Below, piece after piece: positions 44,220 through 53,014 of a stretch of 64,000 nucleotides of DNA. The notes under the pieces were generated by a model. It had not been told where the DNA came from. It saw only the letters and a list, made by a program, of their open reading frames with translations, and made no database searches. Source of the DNA: Methylotenera_A sp963701715 (GTDB lineage Bacteria; Pseudomonadota; Gammaproteobacteria; Burkholderiales; Methylophilaceae); the NCBI GenBank assembly GCA_963701715.1, contig CAVPAX010000004.1, positions 1-64,000 on the forward strand, read 5' to 3'. The number at the start of each line of letters is the position of its first letter. Position 1 is the first letter of the stretch. A program made the position numbers and the translations under genes.

Positions 44220-44947
44220 TGGCTATCCACCCTGAAAGCAATGCTACACTAGCCGTCCTGATCGACGCTGATAATGCACAGGCATCAATTATTGAGGGGC
44301 TATTGTCTGAGGTTGCAAAGTTTGGAGTTGCCAGCGTAAAAAGAATATATGGCGACTGGACAACCCCTAACTTGGGACAATGGAAAACAACACTACTAGA
44401 GCACTCCATTCAACCCATTCAACAATTTCGCTATACCACAGGCAAGAACGCTACGGACAGCGCAATGATTATTGATGCAATGGATTTACTCTATACGGAT
44501 AATTTTGACGGGTTTTGTATCGTATCCAGCGACAGCGATTTCACCAGATTGGCTTCAAGAATCCGGGAATCCGGGAAACGCGTATATGGCTTCGGTGAAA
44601 AGAAAACGCCACAACCTTTCGTGGTCGCCTGTGACCGCTTTGTATATACCGAAGTATTTTCTCTTAAATCCGATGCGCAGGATGAGCCTGCAAAAATCCC
44701 GCCAAATAAATTGAGGCAGGATACAAAGCTCATTAACCTCTTTAGGTCGGCGATAGAAGCAGCTTCGAATGATGATGGCTGGGCGCATTTAGGCGGTGTT
44801 GGTAGTAATATCATCAAGAATGCTCCAGATTTCGATCCAAGAAACTATGGATACTCCAAGCTGGGAGATTTGGCCATTGCAATTGGCATGTTTGATGTTG
44901 AAAAACATCAAACGCATTTGTTACTTAAAAACAAACAAAAAAAATGA
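44219..44947 (+). CDS. NYN-domain putative RNase (LabA/MARF1-like)
   Basis: A 242-residue protein. The N-terminal NYN (PIN-like) domain has acidic metal residues in VLIDADNAQ, GKNATDSAMIIDAMDL and VSSDSDFTRLA (positions ~12-120). A C-terminal ~75-residue module (RQDTKLINLFRSAIEAASND on, to LGDLAIAIGMF) resembles an OST-HTH/LOTUS domain, an RNA-binding fold. This NYN plus LOTUS combination suggests RNA processing. It overlaps purB upstream and wrbA downstream, so its translation is tied to a purine gene. Confidence 0.85.
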   Translation: MAIHPESNATLAVLIDADNAQASIIEGLLSEVAKFGVASVKRIYGDWTTPNLGQWKTTLLEHSIQPIQQFRYTTGKNATDSAMIIDAMDLLYTDNFDGFCIVSSDSDFTRLASRIRESGKRVYGFGEKKTPQPFVVACDRFVYTEVFSLKSDAQDEPAKIPPNKLRQDTKLINLFRSAIEAASNDDGWAHLGGVGSNIIKNAPDFDPRNYGYSKLGDLAIAIGMFDVEKHQTHLLLKNKQKK

Positions 44948-45540
44948 CCGAAATCCTAGTTCTTTACTACTCCCAAGGTGGCGCATTGCGCGAAATGGCG
45001 CAGCTGCTAGCACGTGGAGTTGAGAGTGTGAACGGCATCAAAGCACGCATCCGTACTGTGCCGAAGGTCTCTGCCAATTGCGAAGCGACTGAACCTGAAA
45101 TTCCATCGAAGGGCGACCCATACGCTGAGTTTAGCGACTTGGAAGAATGCTCTGGACTCGCGCTGGGTAGCCCGACCCGCTTTGGCAACATGGCTGCGCC
45201 GATGAAATATTTTCTGGATGGCTCAACTAGTTTATGGTTGAAAGGTACGCTGATTGGCAAGCCGGCTTGTGTATTCACCAGCACTGGCAGCATGCACGGC
45301 GGCAATGAAGCCACATTGCTTACCATGATGTTGCCACTGATGCACCACGGCATGATAATGGTAGGACTGCCTTACTCTGAGCCGGCTTTAAGCACCACCA
45401 CCACTGGCGGAACGCCCTACGGCGCAAGCCATATCGGCGGCGCGATGGATGACAAACCTATCAGCGAAGATGAGAAAAAATTGTGTATGGCGCTAGGTAA
45501 ACGTTTAGCCGAAACTGCATTGAAACTATCAGTAAAATGA
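44944..45540 (+). CDS. wrbA: NAD(P)H:quinone oxidoreductase, WrbA type
   Basis: A 198-residue flavodoxin-like FMN enzyme that reduces quinones with two electrons. FMN contacts are in YYSQGGALREMA (~7-18), GSPTRFGNMAAPMKYFLD (~75-92) and STGSMHGGNEAT (~112-123). It overlaps the NYN gene before it and the next gene by 4 bases (ATGA) each. Confidence 0.94.
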   Translation: MTEILVLYYSQGGALREMAQLLARGVESVNGIKARIRTVPKVSANCEATEPEIPSKGDPYAEFSDLEECSGLALGSPTRFGNMAAPMKYFLDGSTSLWLKGTLIGKPACVFTSTGSMHGGNEATLLTMMLPLMHHGMIMVGLPYSEPALSTTTTGGTPYGASHIGGAMDDKPISEDEKKLCMALGKRLAETALKLSVK

Positions 45541-46250
45541 ATTTAAGCCAAGAAGCCAGACAATTTCTGCGCAGTACGCATAGCGGTATTCTCTCCACCC
45601 ATTCTGCAAAATTCGAGGGCTGTCCTTTTGGATCGGTGGCGCCCTTTGTGTTAGATCACCAATGCCAGCCAGTGATATTGATCAGCGATATCGCAGAGCA
45701 TACAAAAAACATCACCATTAACCCTAAAGTATCATTGCTGGTATTCGCCGGCATGGAAGACCTGCAGGCCAATGCACGCCTTACCTTACTTGGTGAGGCT
45801 GTCAAAATTGACAAGGAAGATGCGCATTTACGTGCCCGCTACCTGCGCTATATTCCGCAAGCAGCAGGTTACTTCGATATGCATGATTTTGCTTTCTATC
45901 GCATACAGATTACGCAAGCACGTTATATTGCCGGATTCGGCAAGATGTCGTGGATGGCTGGTGTCGATATGACAGCACCCGCCAGTCAGCTTGCAGAGGT
46001 GGAAACAAGTATTATCGAACACATGAACGCTGACCATGCCGACAGCCTTGCTGCCTACTGCAGACATTTCCATGGATTCGACGCACAACGCTCGGAAATG
46101 CTGGGCATTGACTGTGACGGATTTGACGTTAAAGCCGAAAATAATGCGAAAAATTCACAGACATTTCGCTTTCAGTTTGAGTCACCGATAAGCGACGCAA
46201 TCACTGCGCGCGCGGCGCTGGTTGCCATGTCTAAACTAGCGCGCACATGA
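45537..46250 (+). CDS. HugZ-like FMN/haem-binding split-barrel protein
   Basis: A 237-residue protein with an N-terminal pyridoxamine-phosphate-oxidase-like split barrel (~1-150; GCPFGSVAPFVLD, NPKVSLLVF). A C-terminal DUF2470-type domain follows (IEHMNADHADSLAAYCRHFH, DCDGFDVKA). The HugZ group degrades haem in Helicobacter, but the same architecture is common in bacteria with unknown roles. It is coupled to wrbA and the next gene by ATGA overlaps. Confidence 0.82.
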   Translation: MNLSQEARQFLRSTHSGILSTHSAKFEGCPFGSVAPFVLDHQCQPVILISDIAEHTKNITINPKVSLLVFAGMEDLQANARLTLLGEAVKIDKEDAHLRARYLRYIPQAAGYFDMHDFAFYRIQITQARYIAGFGKMSWMAGVDMTAPASQLAEVETSIIEHMNADHADSLAAYCRHFHGFDAQRSEMLGIDCDGFDVKAENNAKNSQTFRFQFESPISDAITARAALVAMSKLART

Positions 46251-46591
46251 TCAAACAATTACAGGCTGGCGCAAGTGCCAGCATGATTGCACTAATACTT
46301 GTTTGCGTTGCATGGGAGGGCTGGCTGGCACCACTAAAACCGCAGAGCTCCATGCTCATCTTAAAAGTCGTGCCGTTATTATTAGCGCTTTTTGGCATCC
46401 TTAAAGGCCGCCGCTATACCTACCAGTGGGCGAGTATGCTCATACTGCTATATTTTACTGAAGGAGTTGTACGTGCTTGGTCGGACAGCGGTACTGCGGC
46501 AAATCTTGCGGTGGTTGAAATCGTCCTGAGCTTGATATTTTTTATCTGCGCAATTTTTTACGCAAAACTATCCCGAAACCCCTCTCATTAA
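46247..46591 (+). CDS. DUF2069-like membrane protein
   Basis: A 114-residue protein with three to four membrane helices (about 12-30, 38-55, 62-80 and 88-107). Typical DUF2069 features are visible: KVVPLLLALFGILKGRRYTY then WASMLILLYFTEGVVRAWSD. Function is unknown. It is the last of the purB run, sharing an ATGA with the HugZ-like gene. surE follows after 25 bases. Confidence 0.82.
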   Translation: MIKQLQAGASASMIALILVCVAWEGWLAPLKPQSSMLILKVVPLLLALFGILKGRRYTYQWASMLILLYFTEGVVRAWSDSGTAANLAVVEIVLSLIFFICAIFYAKLSRNPSH

Positions 46592-46616
46592 ACAAGGCTT
46601 CATTTATAATAGGCTC

Positions 46617-47357
46617 ATGAGAATCTTGTTATCAAATGACGACGGCTATTTTGCACCCGGCCTGAACATCCTTGCAGAACATTTAGCTAAACTAGCTGAA
46701 ATTACCGTTGTTGCCCCTGAACGAAACCGAAGCGGTGCCAGCAACTCGCTCACACTGGATAGACCATTAAGCGTGCGCAAAGCCAGCAATGGCTTTTTTT
46801 ATGTGAATGGTACGCCGACAGACTGTGTGCATTTGGCACTTACAGGCTTGATGGAATCCGCGCCGGATATGGTGATTAGTGGTATTAACGATGGCGCCAA
46901 TATGGGCGACGATACGATTTACTCTGGTACTGTAGCTGCAGCGATGGAAGGATATTTGCTAGATATTCCATCAATAGCAGTTTCCATGTCTCAGCACAAT
47001 GCCATGCATTTTGAAACTGCTGCACGCATCACCGTAGAACTGGTTCAGCATTACTTAAAAACAGGTTTATCATCCCCTACCTTGCTCAACATCAATGTGC
47101 CGGATGTGCCATATGATGAGCTTACAGGCAAAGTAATTACGCGACTGGGCAAGCGCCATAAGGCAGAGCCGGTAATGCAGCTTAAAACACCACGTGGTGA
47201 AACCGTGTATTGGGTAGGTGCGGCCGGACAGCCAAACGATGGGGGCGAGGGCACTGACTTTCATGCAATTGCGCACAATCAAGTATCGATTTCGCCGATT
47301 CAGGTCGATTTAACCAAACACAGCCAGATTGCGGCACTAAAAGACTGGCTGATTTGA
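46617..47357 (+). CDS. surE: 5'/3'-nucleotidase SurE
   Basis: SurE dephosphorylates nucleoside monophosphates and helps stationary-phase survival. The 246-residue protein begins with the metal site LLSNDDGYFAPG (D8, D9) and has the SNSLTL, NGTPTDCVHLALTG and VSGINDGANMG motifs. The order surE-pcm-nlpD matches many proteobacteria. Confidence 0.96.
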   Translation: MRILLSNDDGYFAPGLNILAEHLAKLAEITVVAPERNRSGASNSLTLDRPLSVRKASNGFFYVNGTPTDCVHLALTGLMESAPDMVISGINDGANMGDDTIYSGTVAAAMEGYLLDIPSIAVSMSQHNAMHFETAARITVELVQHYLKTGLSSPTLLNINVPDVPYDELTGKVITRLGKRHKAEPVMQLKTPRGETVYWVGAAGQPNDGGEGTDFHAIAHNQVSISPIQVDLTKHSQIAALKDWLI

Positions 47358-47359
47358 AT

Positions 47360-48028
47360 ATGGCACTGGCAAGACCTAGTACAAAAACCGGCATAGGCAT
47401 GACTTCGCTCCGCACACGCGAGCGCATGTTGACTCGCCTTCGCGAACAAGGCATTAAAGATGAGGTGGTATTACATGTCATGGGCGAGATACCACGTCAT
47501 ATCTTTGTGGATGAAGCCCTATCGATTCGCGCTTATGAGGATGTATCTTTGCCCATTGGTTTCGGGCAAACCATTTCACAGCCCTACATCGTAGCGCGCA
47601 TGACTGAAATTTTACGTAATGGCAAACAGCTGGGCAAAGTTCTTGAAATCGGTACAGGCTGCGGCTACCAAACATCTGTTTTATCGCGCATTGCCAAAGA
47701 AGTACTTTCGCTTGAGCGCATTCGCCCTCTGGTGATGAAAGCTCGCGGTCATTTAAGGACTCTTAAATGCACTAATGTTAAATTGGATCATGCTGACGGC
47801 AGCACGGGTTTAAGTGAGTTTGCGCCTTTTGACGGTATCATTGTGACCGCCGCCGCCAGTCATGTGCCTGAAGAATTACTTGCCCAACTCGCTGTCGGTG
47901 GACGCATGGTCATTCCCATCGGAACAAGTACACAGACACTCTATGTGATTGAGCGCATGTCTTCCGAATACAAACAAACCAAACTGGAACCTGTCAAGTT
48001 CGTACCTTTGCTGGGTGGTGTAAGTTGA
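47360..48028 (+). CDS. pcm: Protein-L-isoaspartate O-methyltransferase
   Basis: Pcm methylates isoaspartyl residues in aged proteins for repair. The 222-residue protein has FVDEALSIRAYEDVSLPIGF (~48-67), GQTISQPYIVA, and the SAM motif VLEIGTGCGYQTSVL. The ATG at 47360 is preferred over a TTG two codons earlier. It starts 2 bases after the surE stop and overlaps the next gene. Confidence 0.95.
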   Translation: MALARPSTKTGIGMTSLRTRERMLTRLREQGIKDEVVLHVMGEIPRHIFVDEALSIRAYEDVSLPIGFGQTISQPYIVARMTEILRNGKQLGKVLEIGTGCGYQTSVLSRIAKEVLSLERIRPLVMKARGHLRTLKCTNVKLDHADGSTGLSEFAPFDGIIVTAAASHVPEELLAQLAVGGRMVIPIGTSTQTLYVIERMSSEYKQTKLEPVKFVPLLGGVS

Positions 48029-49005
48029 TTGTGCGTATTGCTGCTATTCTTTTAATATTGTTGCTTTCTGCTTGCGAAAGCAACCCACCCGCACCGGTGA
48101 TCGAGCGTGCACCGCAAACATCACCAAAATCATCTGAAGCCAAGCCCTCAGACACAAAGACTATCGCGGCCACTAATGGCATCAAGGATTGGCGGCCTGA
48201 TAGTCATATCGTAAAAAAAGGCGATACCTTATTCGGCATCGGATTGGAATATGGTCTTGATTACAAAGAAATCGCCACAGTCAACAACATTGCACCGCCC
48301 TACCCGATTAAAATTGGCCAAAAGATCGATTTATCCAGTTTTAAAACCAAACTTGCAGCTCCTATAGAATCCAGCAAAACAGAAGATGGCGTAGTTGTTA
48401 CGCCGATGAAAACTGAGCCTGTGGTGACAGGCGATAAATCCGTAGCAGATACCAAATCAACGCCATCAGTGGTAACGCCTGTTCTATCTGAACCAAAAGC
48501 TATCCGTGAGCCTTATAGTTTAGAAGCTTTCAATCGAACTACCCCAATCCCTTCAACAGCCAAGCCCTCAGAAACTAAAGCTGCAGACACAAAATCTGCC
48601 GAGACAAAATCTGGCAGCGTGAGCCCTGCAGACGATGAAGCTATCGCTTGGTCATGGCCTACGCAGGGCAAAGTGGTCGCAGGATTTAACGAAGCCAGTA
48701 ACAAAGGCATTGATATTGCTGGTTCAACAGGTCAGGCTATCCAGGCAGCCAGTAGCGGGAAGGTGATTTATACCGGTTCCGATCTACGCGGTTACGGCAA
48801 GCTGGTCATTGTAAAACACAATAAAACTTACTTGTCGGTATACGCACATAATAGCAAAATTGTGGCAAAAGAAGGCCAAACTGTGACAGCTGGTCAAAAA
48901 ATCGCCGAAATGGGCAATACCGACTCCAGCACAGTTAAATTACATTTTGAAATTCGACGTTTGGGTAAATCAGTTGACCCAGCTAGATATCTGAATCAGA
49001 ATTAG
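48025..49005 (+). CDS. nlpD: NlpD-like lipoprotein (LysM plus degenerate M23 domain)
   Basis: NlpD activates cell-wall amidases during cell separation. The 326-residue protein has a lipobox LLLSAC (Cys17), a LysM domain at ~60-105 (HIVKKGDTLFGIGLEYGLDY), and a Ser/Lys/Ala-rich linker with repeated TKSAETKSG-type units. A C-terminal M23-like domain follows. M23 catalytic residues are partly lost (GIDIAG without the HxxxD His), as in NlpD activators. The start is TTG overlapping the pcm stop; a GTG two codons on is the alternative. rpoS, which often follows, is absent here. Confidence 0.92.
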   Translation: MIVRIAAILLILLLSACESNPPAPVIERAPQTSPKSSEAKPSDTKTIAATNGIKDWRPDSHIVKKGDTLFGIGLEYGLDYKEIATVNNIAPPYPIKIGQKIDLSSFKTKLAAPIESSKTEDGVVVTPMKTEPVVTGDKSVADTKSTPSVVTPVLSEPKAIREPYSLEAFNRTTPIPSTAKPSETKAADTKSAETKSGSVSPADDEAIAWSWPTQGKVVAGFNEASNKGIDIAGSTGQAIQAASSGKVIYTGSDLRGYGKLVIVKHNKTYLSVYAHNSKIVAKEGQTVTAGQKIAEMGNTDSSTVKLHFEIRRLGKSVDPARYLNQN

Positions 49006-49031
49006 CGAAATACATCATCCGGGAGATGACC

Positions 49032-49403
49032 ATGGCCGCACCGAACAACTACAAGAAAGAACCTAATAAATACGCAAAAAATGCCGACATTAAAGCCGAC
49101 ACTCTTTCCAAAACATTATTGTCTGTCGTAGGCTTCGGACTAATGATTGTCGGCATTATCGGCATCGCCATGGAGTTTTTTAAAGAAGGTGGCTGGCTGA
49201 AAACCGCACTTGCTTGGTTATTCGATTCCACCACACATATGATGTTTATCCCCGTGATTTTCTTTGTGCTATGGTTGCTAAACCGCTGGATGTCATCACC
49301 TAACAAAAATGAAAGCAAGAAATCTGGTAACGTGCCATTGTACGCCATGATAGCGGTCGGTTTGTTTTATGTTTATCGCATCCTCACTACGGGCGGATTT
49401 TAA
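49032..49403 (+). CDS. Small membrane protein of unknown function
   Basis: A 123-residue protein with a Lys/Asn-rich cytoplasmic N-terminus (~30 residues) and three hydrophobic segments (~32-52, ~68-88 and ~103-117). CGGGAG lies directly before an ATG at 49026, so the second ATG at 49032 has the better spacing. It occupies the position after nlpD where rpoS is often found. I do not recognise a family. A strong terminator follows. Confidence 0.6.
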   Translation: MAAPNNYKKEPNKYAKNADIKADTLSKTLLSVVGFGLMIVGIIGIAMEFFKEGGWLKTALAWLFDSTTHMMFIPVIFFVLWLLNRWMSSPNKNESKKSGNVPLYAMIAVGLFYVYRILTTGGF

Positions 49404-49430
49404 ATTTTTCGCTAATAATAAATTCATAAT

Positions 49431-49459
49431 AAAAAAGCCGCTTTGAAAGCGGCTTTTTT
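49431..49459. terminator. Bidirectional terminator
   Basis: AAAAAAGCCGC and GCGGCTTTTTT form an 11-bp stem around TTTGAAA. It separates the plus-strand surE-nlpD run from the convergent thioredoxin gene. Confidence 0.92.
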
Positions 49460-49471
49460 ATTATGAAGTGC

Positions 49472-49843
49472 CTAATTTTTTTTGGCAGCTTCTGCCGCGT
49501 AATGCTCACGCACCGCAGTCATATCGCGCTCACGCGCCCATTTGATAATTTCATCCAACGCCAGTGCGCCAATTTCACCCACTTGCGTGTGTATGCCCGC
49601 TTGCTCGCGAATTACCAAAATACCCGGGATTTGGGCTACTTCAAAATAATCGCTGATTTCGGGATCGGCTTCCGTATTCACCATACCAAACACAATATCA
49701 GGGTTCTTTTCCGCAGCTGCTTCAAACGTAGGTGTAAACGCTACGCAAGGTTCGCACCATGGTGCCCAGAAATCCACAATCACGAAATCATTATTTTCAA
49801 CCGTGTCTTTAAAGTTTGCTTTGGTAAGTGTAACAACTGCCAT
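49472..49843 (-). CDS. Thioredoxin-family protein
   Basis: A 123-residue cytoplasmic thioredoxin fold. The redox motif is WCEPC in DFWAPWCEPCVAFTP (~28-42), differing from the standard WCGPC by a Glu. The cis-Pro region follows (IPGILVIREQ). A C-terminal tail of ~15 residues (EHYAAEAAKKN) extends beyond the usual length. The Glu in the active site may shift its redox potential. It is a single gene on the minus strand. Confidence 0.87.
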   Translation of the reverse strand: MAVVTLTKANFKDTVENNDFVIVDFWAPWCEPCVAFTPTFEAAAEKNPDIVFGMVNTEADPEISDYFEVAQIPGILVIREQAGIHTQVGEIGALALDEIIKWARERDMTAVREHYAAEAAKKN

Positions 49844-49910
49844 GATTTTGCCTTAATTTGAACGACCATCTAAAATTGGTCAAAGGCGAGATTCTAGCAG
49901 ACCTTGGCTT

Positions 49911-50522
49911 TTAAGTTAAGTTAGTCTTAATCGGCTTATTCCAAGTTCCATCAAAAAATAATTCACTCAGGGCTTTGCGTTTGCGTGGTGCAGTTTCGCG
50001 TTCTAATGCTTCACCGGTCACGGTAGCAATATCGGCTGGGTAGCCTACACTAAGCATCGCCATTGGTATGTACTGTGCAGGAACCACAAAATCCTCACGC
50101 GCCTTATCTACACTGAACCCACCCATTTGATGTGCCATCAGCCCCATGTGTGCCGCCTGTAAGCATAGGTTTTCTGCTGCTGCACCTGTGTCATATTGCG
50201 CCCAGCGGTTGGGTTGCTGGTTATGTCCAAACAAGCTGTCTGCGCATACCAGCAACAGCACTGGTGCGTCTTTCACCCAGCCTTGGTTGCTTGGCGCCAG
50301 GCAATTGAACGCGCGCTGCCATGAACTTTCATCAGTATTTTTATCCCACACAATAAAGCGCCAGGGCTGGTCGCCATAGCAAGAAGGCGCCCAGCGTGCA
50401 GCTTCCAGCAAGGCGATGATTTGCTCTTGACTGACTTTTTTAGTGGCATCGTAAGCGCGTCCGCTCCAGCGAGCAGCAATGGTTTCTTGAATTGAGACGG
50501 ATGTAATAGCGGGTTTGTGCAT
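49911..50522 (-). CDS. Nitroreductase-family protein
   Basis: A 203-residue FMN-dependent oxidoreductase. The N-terminal RWSGRAYDATKKVS and ARWAPSCYGDQPWRFIVWD motifs (~18-60) bind FMN; the dimer and substrate region follows (AAENLCLQAAHMGLMAHQMG). Substrates are not predictable. It lies 3 bases after the old-yellow-enzyme gene and ends a four-gene minus-strand run with likely detoxification roles. Confidence 0.88.
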   Translation of the reverse strand: MHKPAITSVSIQETIAARWSGRAYDATKKVSQEQIIALLEAARWAPSCYGDQPWRFIVWDKNTDESSWQRAFNCLAPSNQGWVKDAPVLLLVCADSLFGHNQQPNRWAQYDTGAAAENLCLQAAHMGLMAHQMGGFSVDKAREDFVVPAQYIPMAMLSVGYPADIATVTGEALERETAPRKRKALSELFFDGTWNKPIKTNLT

Positions 50523-50525
50523 GAT

Positions 50526-51596
50526 TTATCGGCTCAAAAATGGGTAATCGGTATAACCTTTTTCATTGCCGCCATAAAACGTATTCTGGTCAGCTTGGTT
50601 GAGTGGCGCATCAATTCTATAGCGCTCCACCAAATCCGGGTTGGCGATAAACGGCACGCCATAAGCCACGCAATCCGCATGACCGCTCGCAATGGCAGCG
50701 TTGCCACGCGCTTTATCATAGCCCAAATTCGTTATATAAGCGCCATTAAATAGTTTGCGCAATGTCACAAAATCAAAGTTGACCGCATTGCCGCCAACAT
50801 CGCCTTCAATGACATGTAAATATGCAAGGTTAAATTTGTTGAGTTCGCCGACTACATAGTTAAAAAGTGCTTGCGGGTTGCTATCGTGCATATCGTTAAA
50901 CGGATTCACTGGCGAAAGCCGCACGCCGGTTTTATCTGCACCGATCGTGTTTACCACAGCCTCTAATACTTGCATGAGCAAACGTGCACGGTTTTCAAAA
51001 CTGCCACCGTATTCGTCTGCGCGTACATTGCTGCCATCGCGCAAAAACTGGTCCAGCAAATATCCATTTGCAGAGTGCACTTCCACTCCATCAAAGCCCG
51101 CTTCCATTGCACACTTGGCGGCATGCACATAATCGTTGACAATACCGGGTAGCTCCTTTTTTTCAAGCGTACGTGGCGTCACAAAATCTTGCATTCCAGT
51201 ATAGGTAAACGCCTGCCCGACGGGCTTGATGGCGCTGGGCGCGACCGGTGTTTCGCCATTCAACAAGCTGGGGTGCGAAATACGACCAACGTGCCAAAGC
51301 TGGATGAAAATTTTGCCACCTTTGGCATGAACTGCATCGGTCACCTTTTTCCATCCGGCGACTTGCTCAGGGGTATAGATGCCAGGCAAGGCAGGGTAAC
51401 CATGTGCCATCGGGCTGATTGGTGTAGCTTCGGTGATGATCAAACCGGCAGAAGCGCGCTGTTCGTAATATTTCACGTTCATCGCTAGCGGAACACCGCC
51501 CTCACCTGCGCGGTTTCTAGTAAGTGGCGCCATGACCATGCGATTTTTAAGCGAGATTGAACCCAGCTTTACTGGGCAAAATAAATCTAATGCCAT
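50526..51596 (-). CDS. Old yellow enzyme family ene-reductase (NemA-like)
   Basis: A 356-residue FMN TIM-barrel alkene reductase. Key segments are KNRMVMAPLTRNRA (~17-30), FIQLWHVGRISH (~98-109), GVEVHSANGYLLDQFLRDGS (~175-194) and a C-terminal phosphate site. It reduces activated C=C bonds such as enals, maleimides and nitroesters. It is in line with pirin and YceI upstream and the nitroreductase downstream. Confidence 0.93.
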   Translation of the reverse strand: MALDLFCPVKLGSISLKNRMVMAPLTRNRAGEGGVPLAMNVKYYEQRASAGLIITEATPISPMAHGYPALPGIYTPEQVAGWKKVTDAVHAKGGKIFIQLWHVGRISHPSLLNGETPVAPSAIKPVGQAFTYTGMQDFVTPRTLEKKELPGIVNDYVHAAKCAMEAGFDGVEVHSANGYLLDQFLRDGSNVRADEYGGSFENRARLLMQVLEAVVNTIGADKTGVRLSPVNPFNDMHDSNPQALFNYVVGELNKFNLAYLHVIEGDVGGNAVNFDFVTLRKLFNGAYITNLGYDKARGNAAIASGHADCVAYGVPFIANPDLVERYRIDAPLNQADQNTFYGGNEKGYTDYPFLSR

Positions 51597-51611
51597 GCAA
51601 TGCTCCTTAAG

Positions 51612-52211
51612 TTATTTTTTATCCGCGGGCAACTTCACGCCTTCAATCAACAAGGTAATTTCAATATCATCGCCCACAGGTGCGTCTTTTTTAAGCGGCC
51701 AAGTAAAGCCAAAATCACTTGCCTTGATTGAAGTGTGCGCCTCAAAGCCTGATCGGTAGCCGCCCCATGGGTCGCTACCAAAACCCAGCACTTTAATTGG
51801 AAAAGTGATTTCCTTGGCGATGCCATGCAACTTTAAAACTCCCGTCATTATGCCTTCGGTATTAGATTTCGCTTCAATTTTTTTGCTCACAAACGTCATC
51901 TCAGCAAACTTTTCCACATCCAGATATTCCGGTTTTTTAATATGGTCATCGCGCTTGGTCAGACTGGTGTTCACGCTCAGCATATTGATTTTTGCGTCCA
52001 CAAATGAATTGGCCAAATTTTCGCGGTCGATCAAAATTTTGCCGGTGATATCGCTAAAAGTGCCGGAAGTTTTAGACACGATGTGGCGCACGCTAAAATT
52101 GGCAAAGCTGTGTTTATTGTCAATCTGATACATTTCTTGCACAGCAAGAGCATGGCTGCAAGCCAATATCAGAGCGCCTGCCAAGGCGCTGGTTTTTATT
52201 ACATTCTTCAT
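51612..52211 (-). CDS. YceI-family periplasmic protein
   Basis: A 199-residue exported lipocalin-like protein. The signal peptide MKNVIKTSALAGALILACSH ends at ALA-VQ. The domain motif YQIDNKHSFANFSVRHIVSK (~27-46) and FGFTWPLKKDAPVGDDIEIT are typical. Members bind polyprenyl or quinone-like lipids. AAGGAAA sets the start at 52211. It is 16 bases after pirin and 15 before the OYE gene. Confidence 0.92.
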   Translation of the reverse strand: MKNVIKTSALAGALILACSHALAVQEMYQIDNKHSFANFSVRHIVSKTSGTFSDITGKILIDRENLANSFVDAKINMLSVNTSLTKRDDHIKKPEYLDVEKFAEMTFVSKKIEAKSNTEGIMTGVLKLHGIAKEITFPIKVLGFGSDPWGGYRSGFEAHTSIKASDFGFTWPLKKDAPVGDDIEITLLIEGVKLPADKK

Positions 52212-52227
52212 CTTATTTTCCTTATAA

Positions 52228-52929
52228 TTAACTTTCCGGCAAATCAAACAATAATATTTCCGCATTATCTATAGCCTTAATTTGGACTATCTGTGCAGAA
52301 TCAAACAGCGCAGCATCGCCTGCATTTAATTGCTCCCGGTTGATTTCTATGCTGCCTAATGCAACCTGCAAATAAGCCTTACGGTTTTGTTTAAGAGCGT
52401 ATTCCAGCGCTTTTCGTTCATTCAGCTTTGCAACATACAATGCCATATCTTGATGGATTGTTAATGAACCTAGCTCACCTTTTTCGGATGCCAACAAGCA
52501 CCATTGATTTTCCTTTTGTGCATCCGTAAAAAACTTATCCTCATAACTTGGCGGCAACCCTTTCTGATTAGGCAATATCCAAATTTGCAGCAAATGCACA
52601 AGTTCAGCATCCGATGCATTAAACTCGCTGTGTCGAATGCCGGTGCCGGCTGTCATGCGTTGCACATGGCCTTGCCTAATCACCTCAACATTACCGAGGC
52701 TATCTTTATGCGTCAATTCACCTTGTAAAATATAGGTGATAATCTCCATATTTGCATGCGAATGCATACCAAAACCCTGCGCAGGTGCAATCACATCCTC
52801 ATTTATCACGCGCAACACAGAAAATCCCATCCATTTAGGATCATAATAATTAGCGAATGAAAAAGAGTGGTAGCTATCTAACCAGCCGTGATTAACGTGC
52901 CCGCGGTCATGTGAGGCTCTTGTTTGCAT
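52228..52929 (-). CDS. Pirin-family protein (YhhW-like bicupin)
   Basis: A 233-residue pirin. The N-terminal cupin has metal ligands in FGMHSHANMEIITYIL (two His and Glu) and a His in TGIRHSEFNAS. Some members degrade quercetin; others sense redox state. GAAGGTG before the ATG at 52929 decides the start over one eight codons upstream. It is first in a minus-strand run with YceI, OYE and nitroreductase, which suggests a shared response to electrophiles or quinones. Confidence 0.9.
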   Translation of the reverse strand: MQTRASHDRGHVNHGWLDSYHSFSFANYYDPKWMGFSVLRVINEDVIAPAQGFGMHSHANMEIITYILQGELTHKDSLGNVEVIRQGHVQRMTAGTGIRHSEFNASDAELVHLLQIWILPNQKGLPPSYEDKFFTDAQKENQWCLLASEKGELGSLTIHQDMALYVAKLNERKALEYALKQNRKAYLQVALGSIEINREQLNAGDAALFDSAQIVQIKAIDNAEILLFDLPES

Positions 52930-53014
52930 GGAATAACACCTTCCGACTGTCATTTTTAAATGCTTTGGTGTGCTAATATTAGACTATGTGTGTTTAATTT
53001 CAAGGTAAATACTT

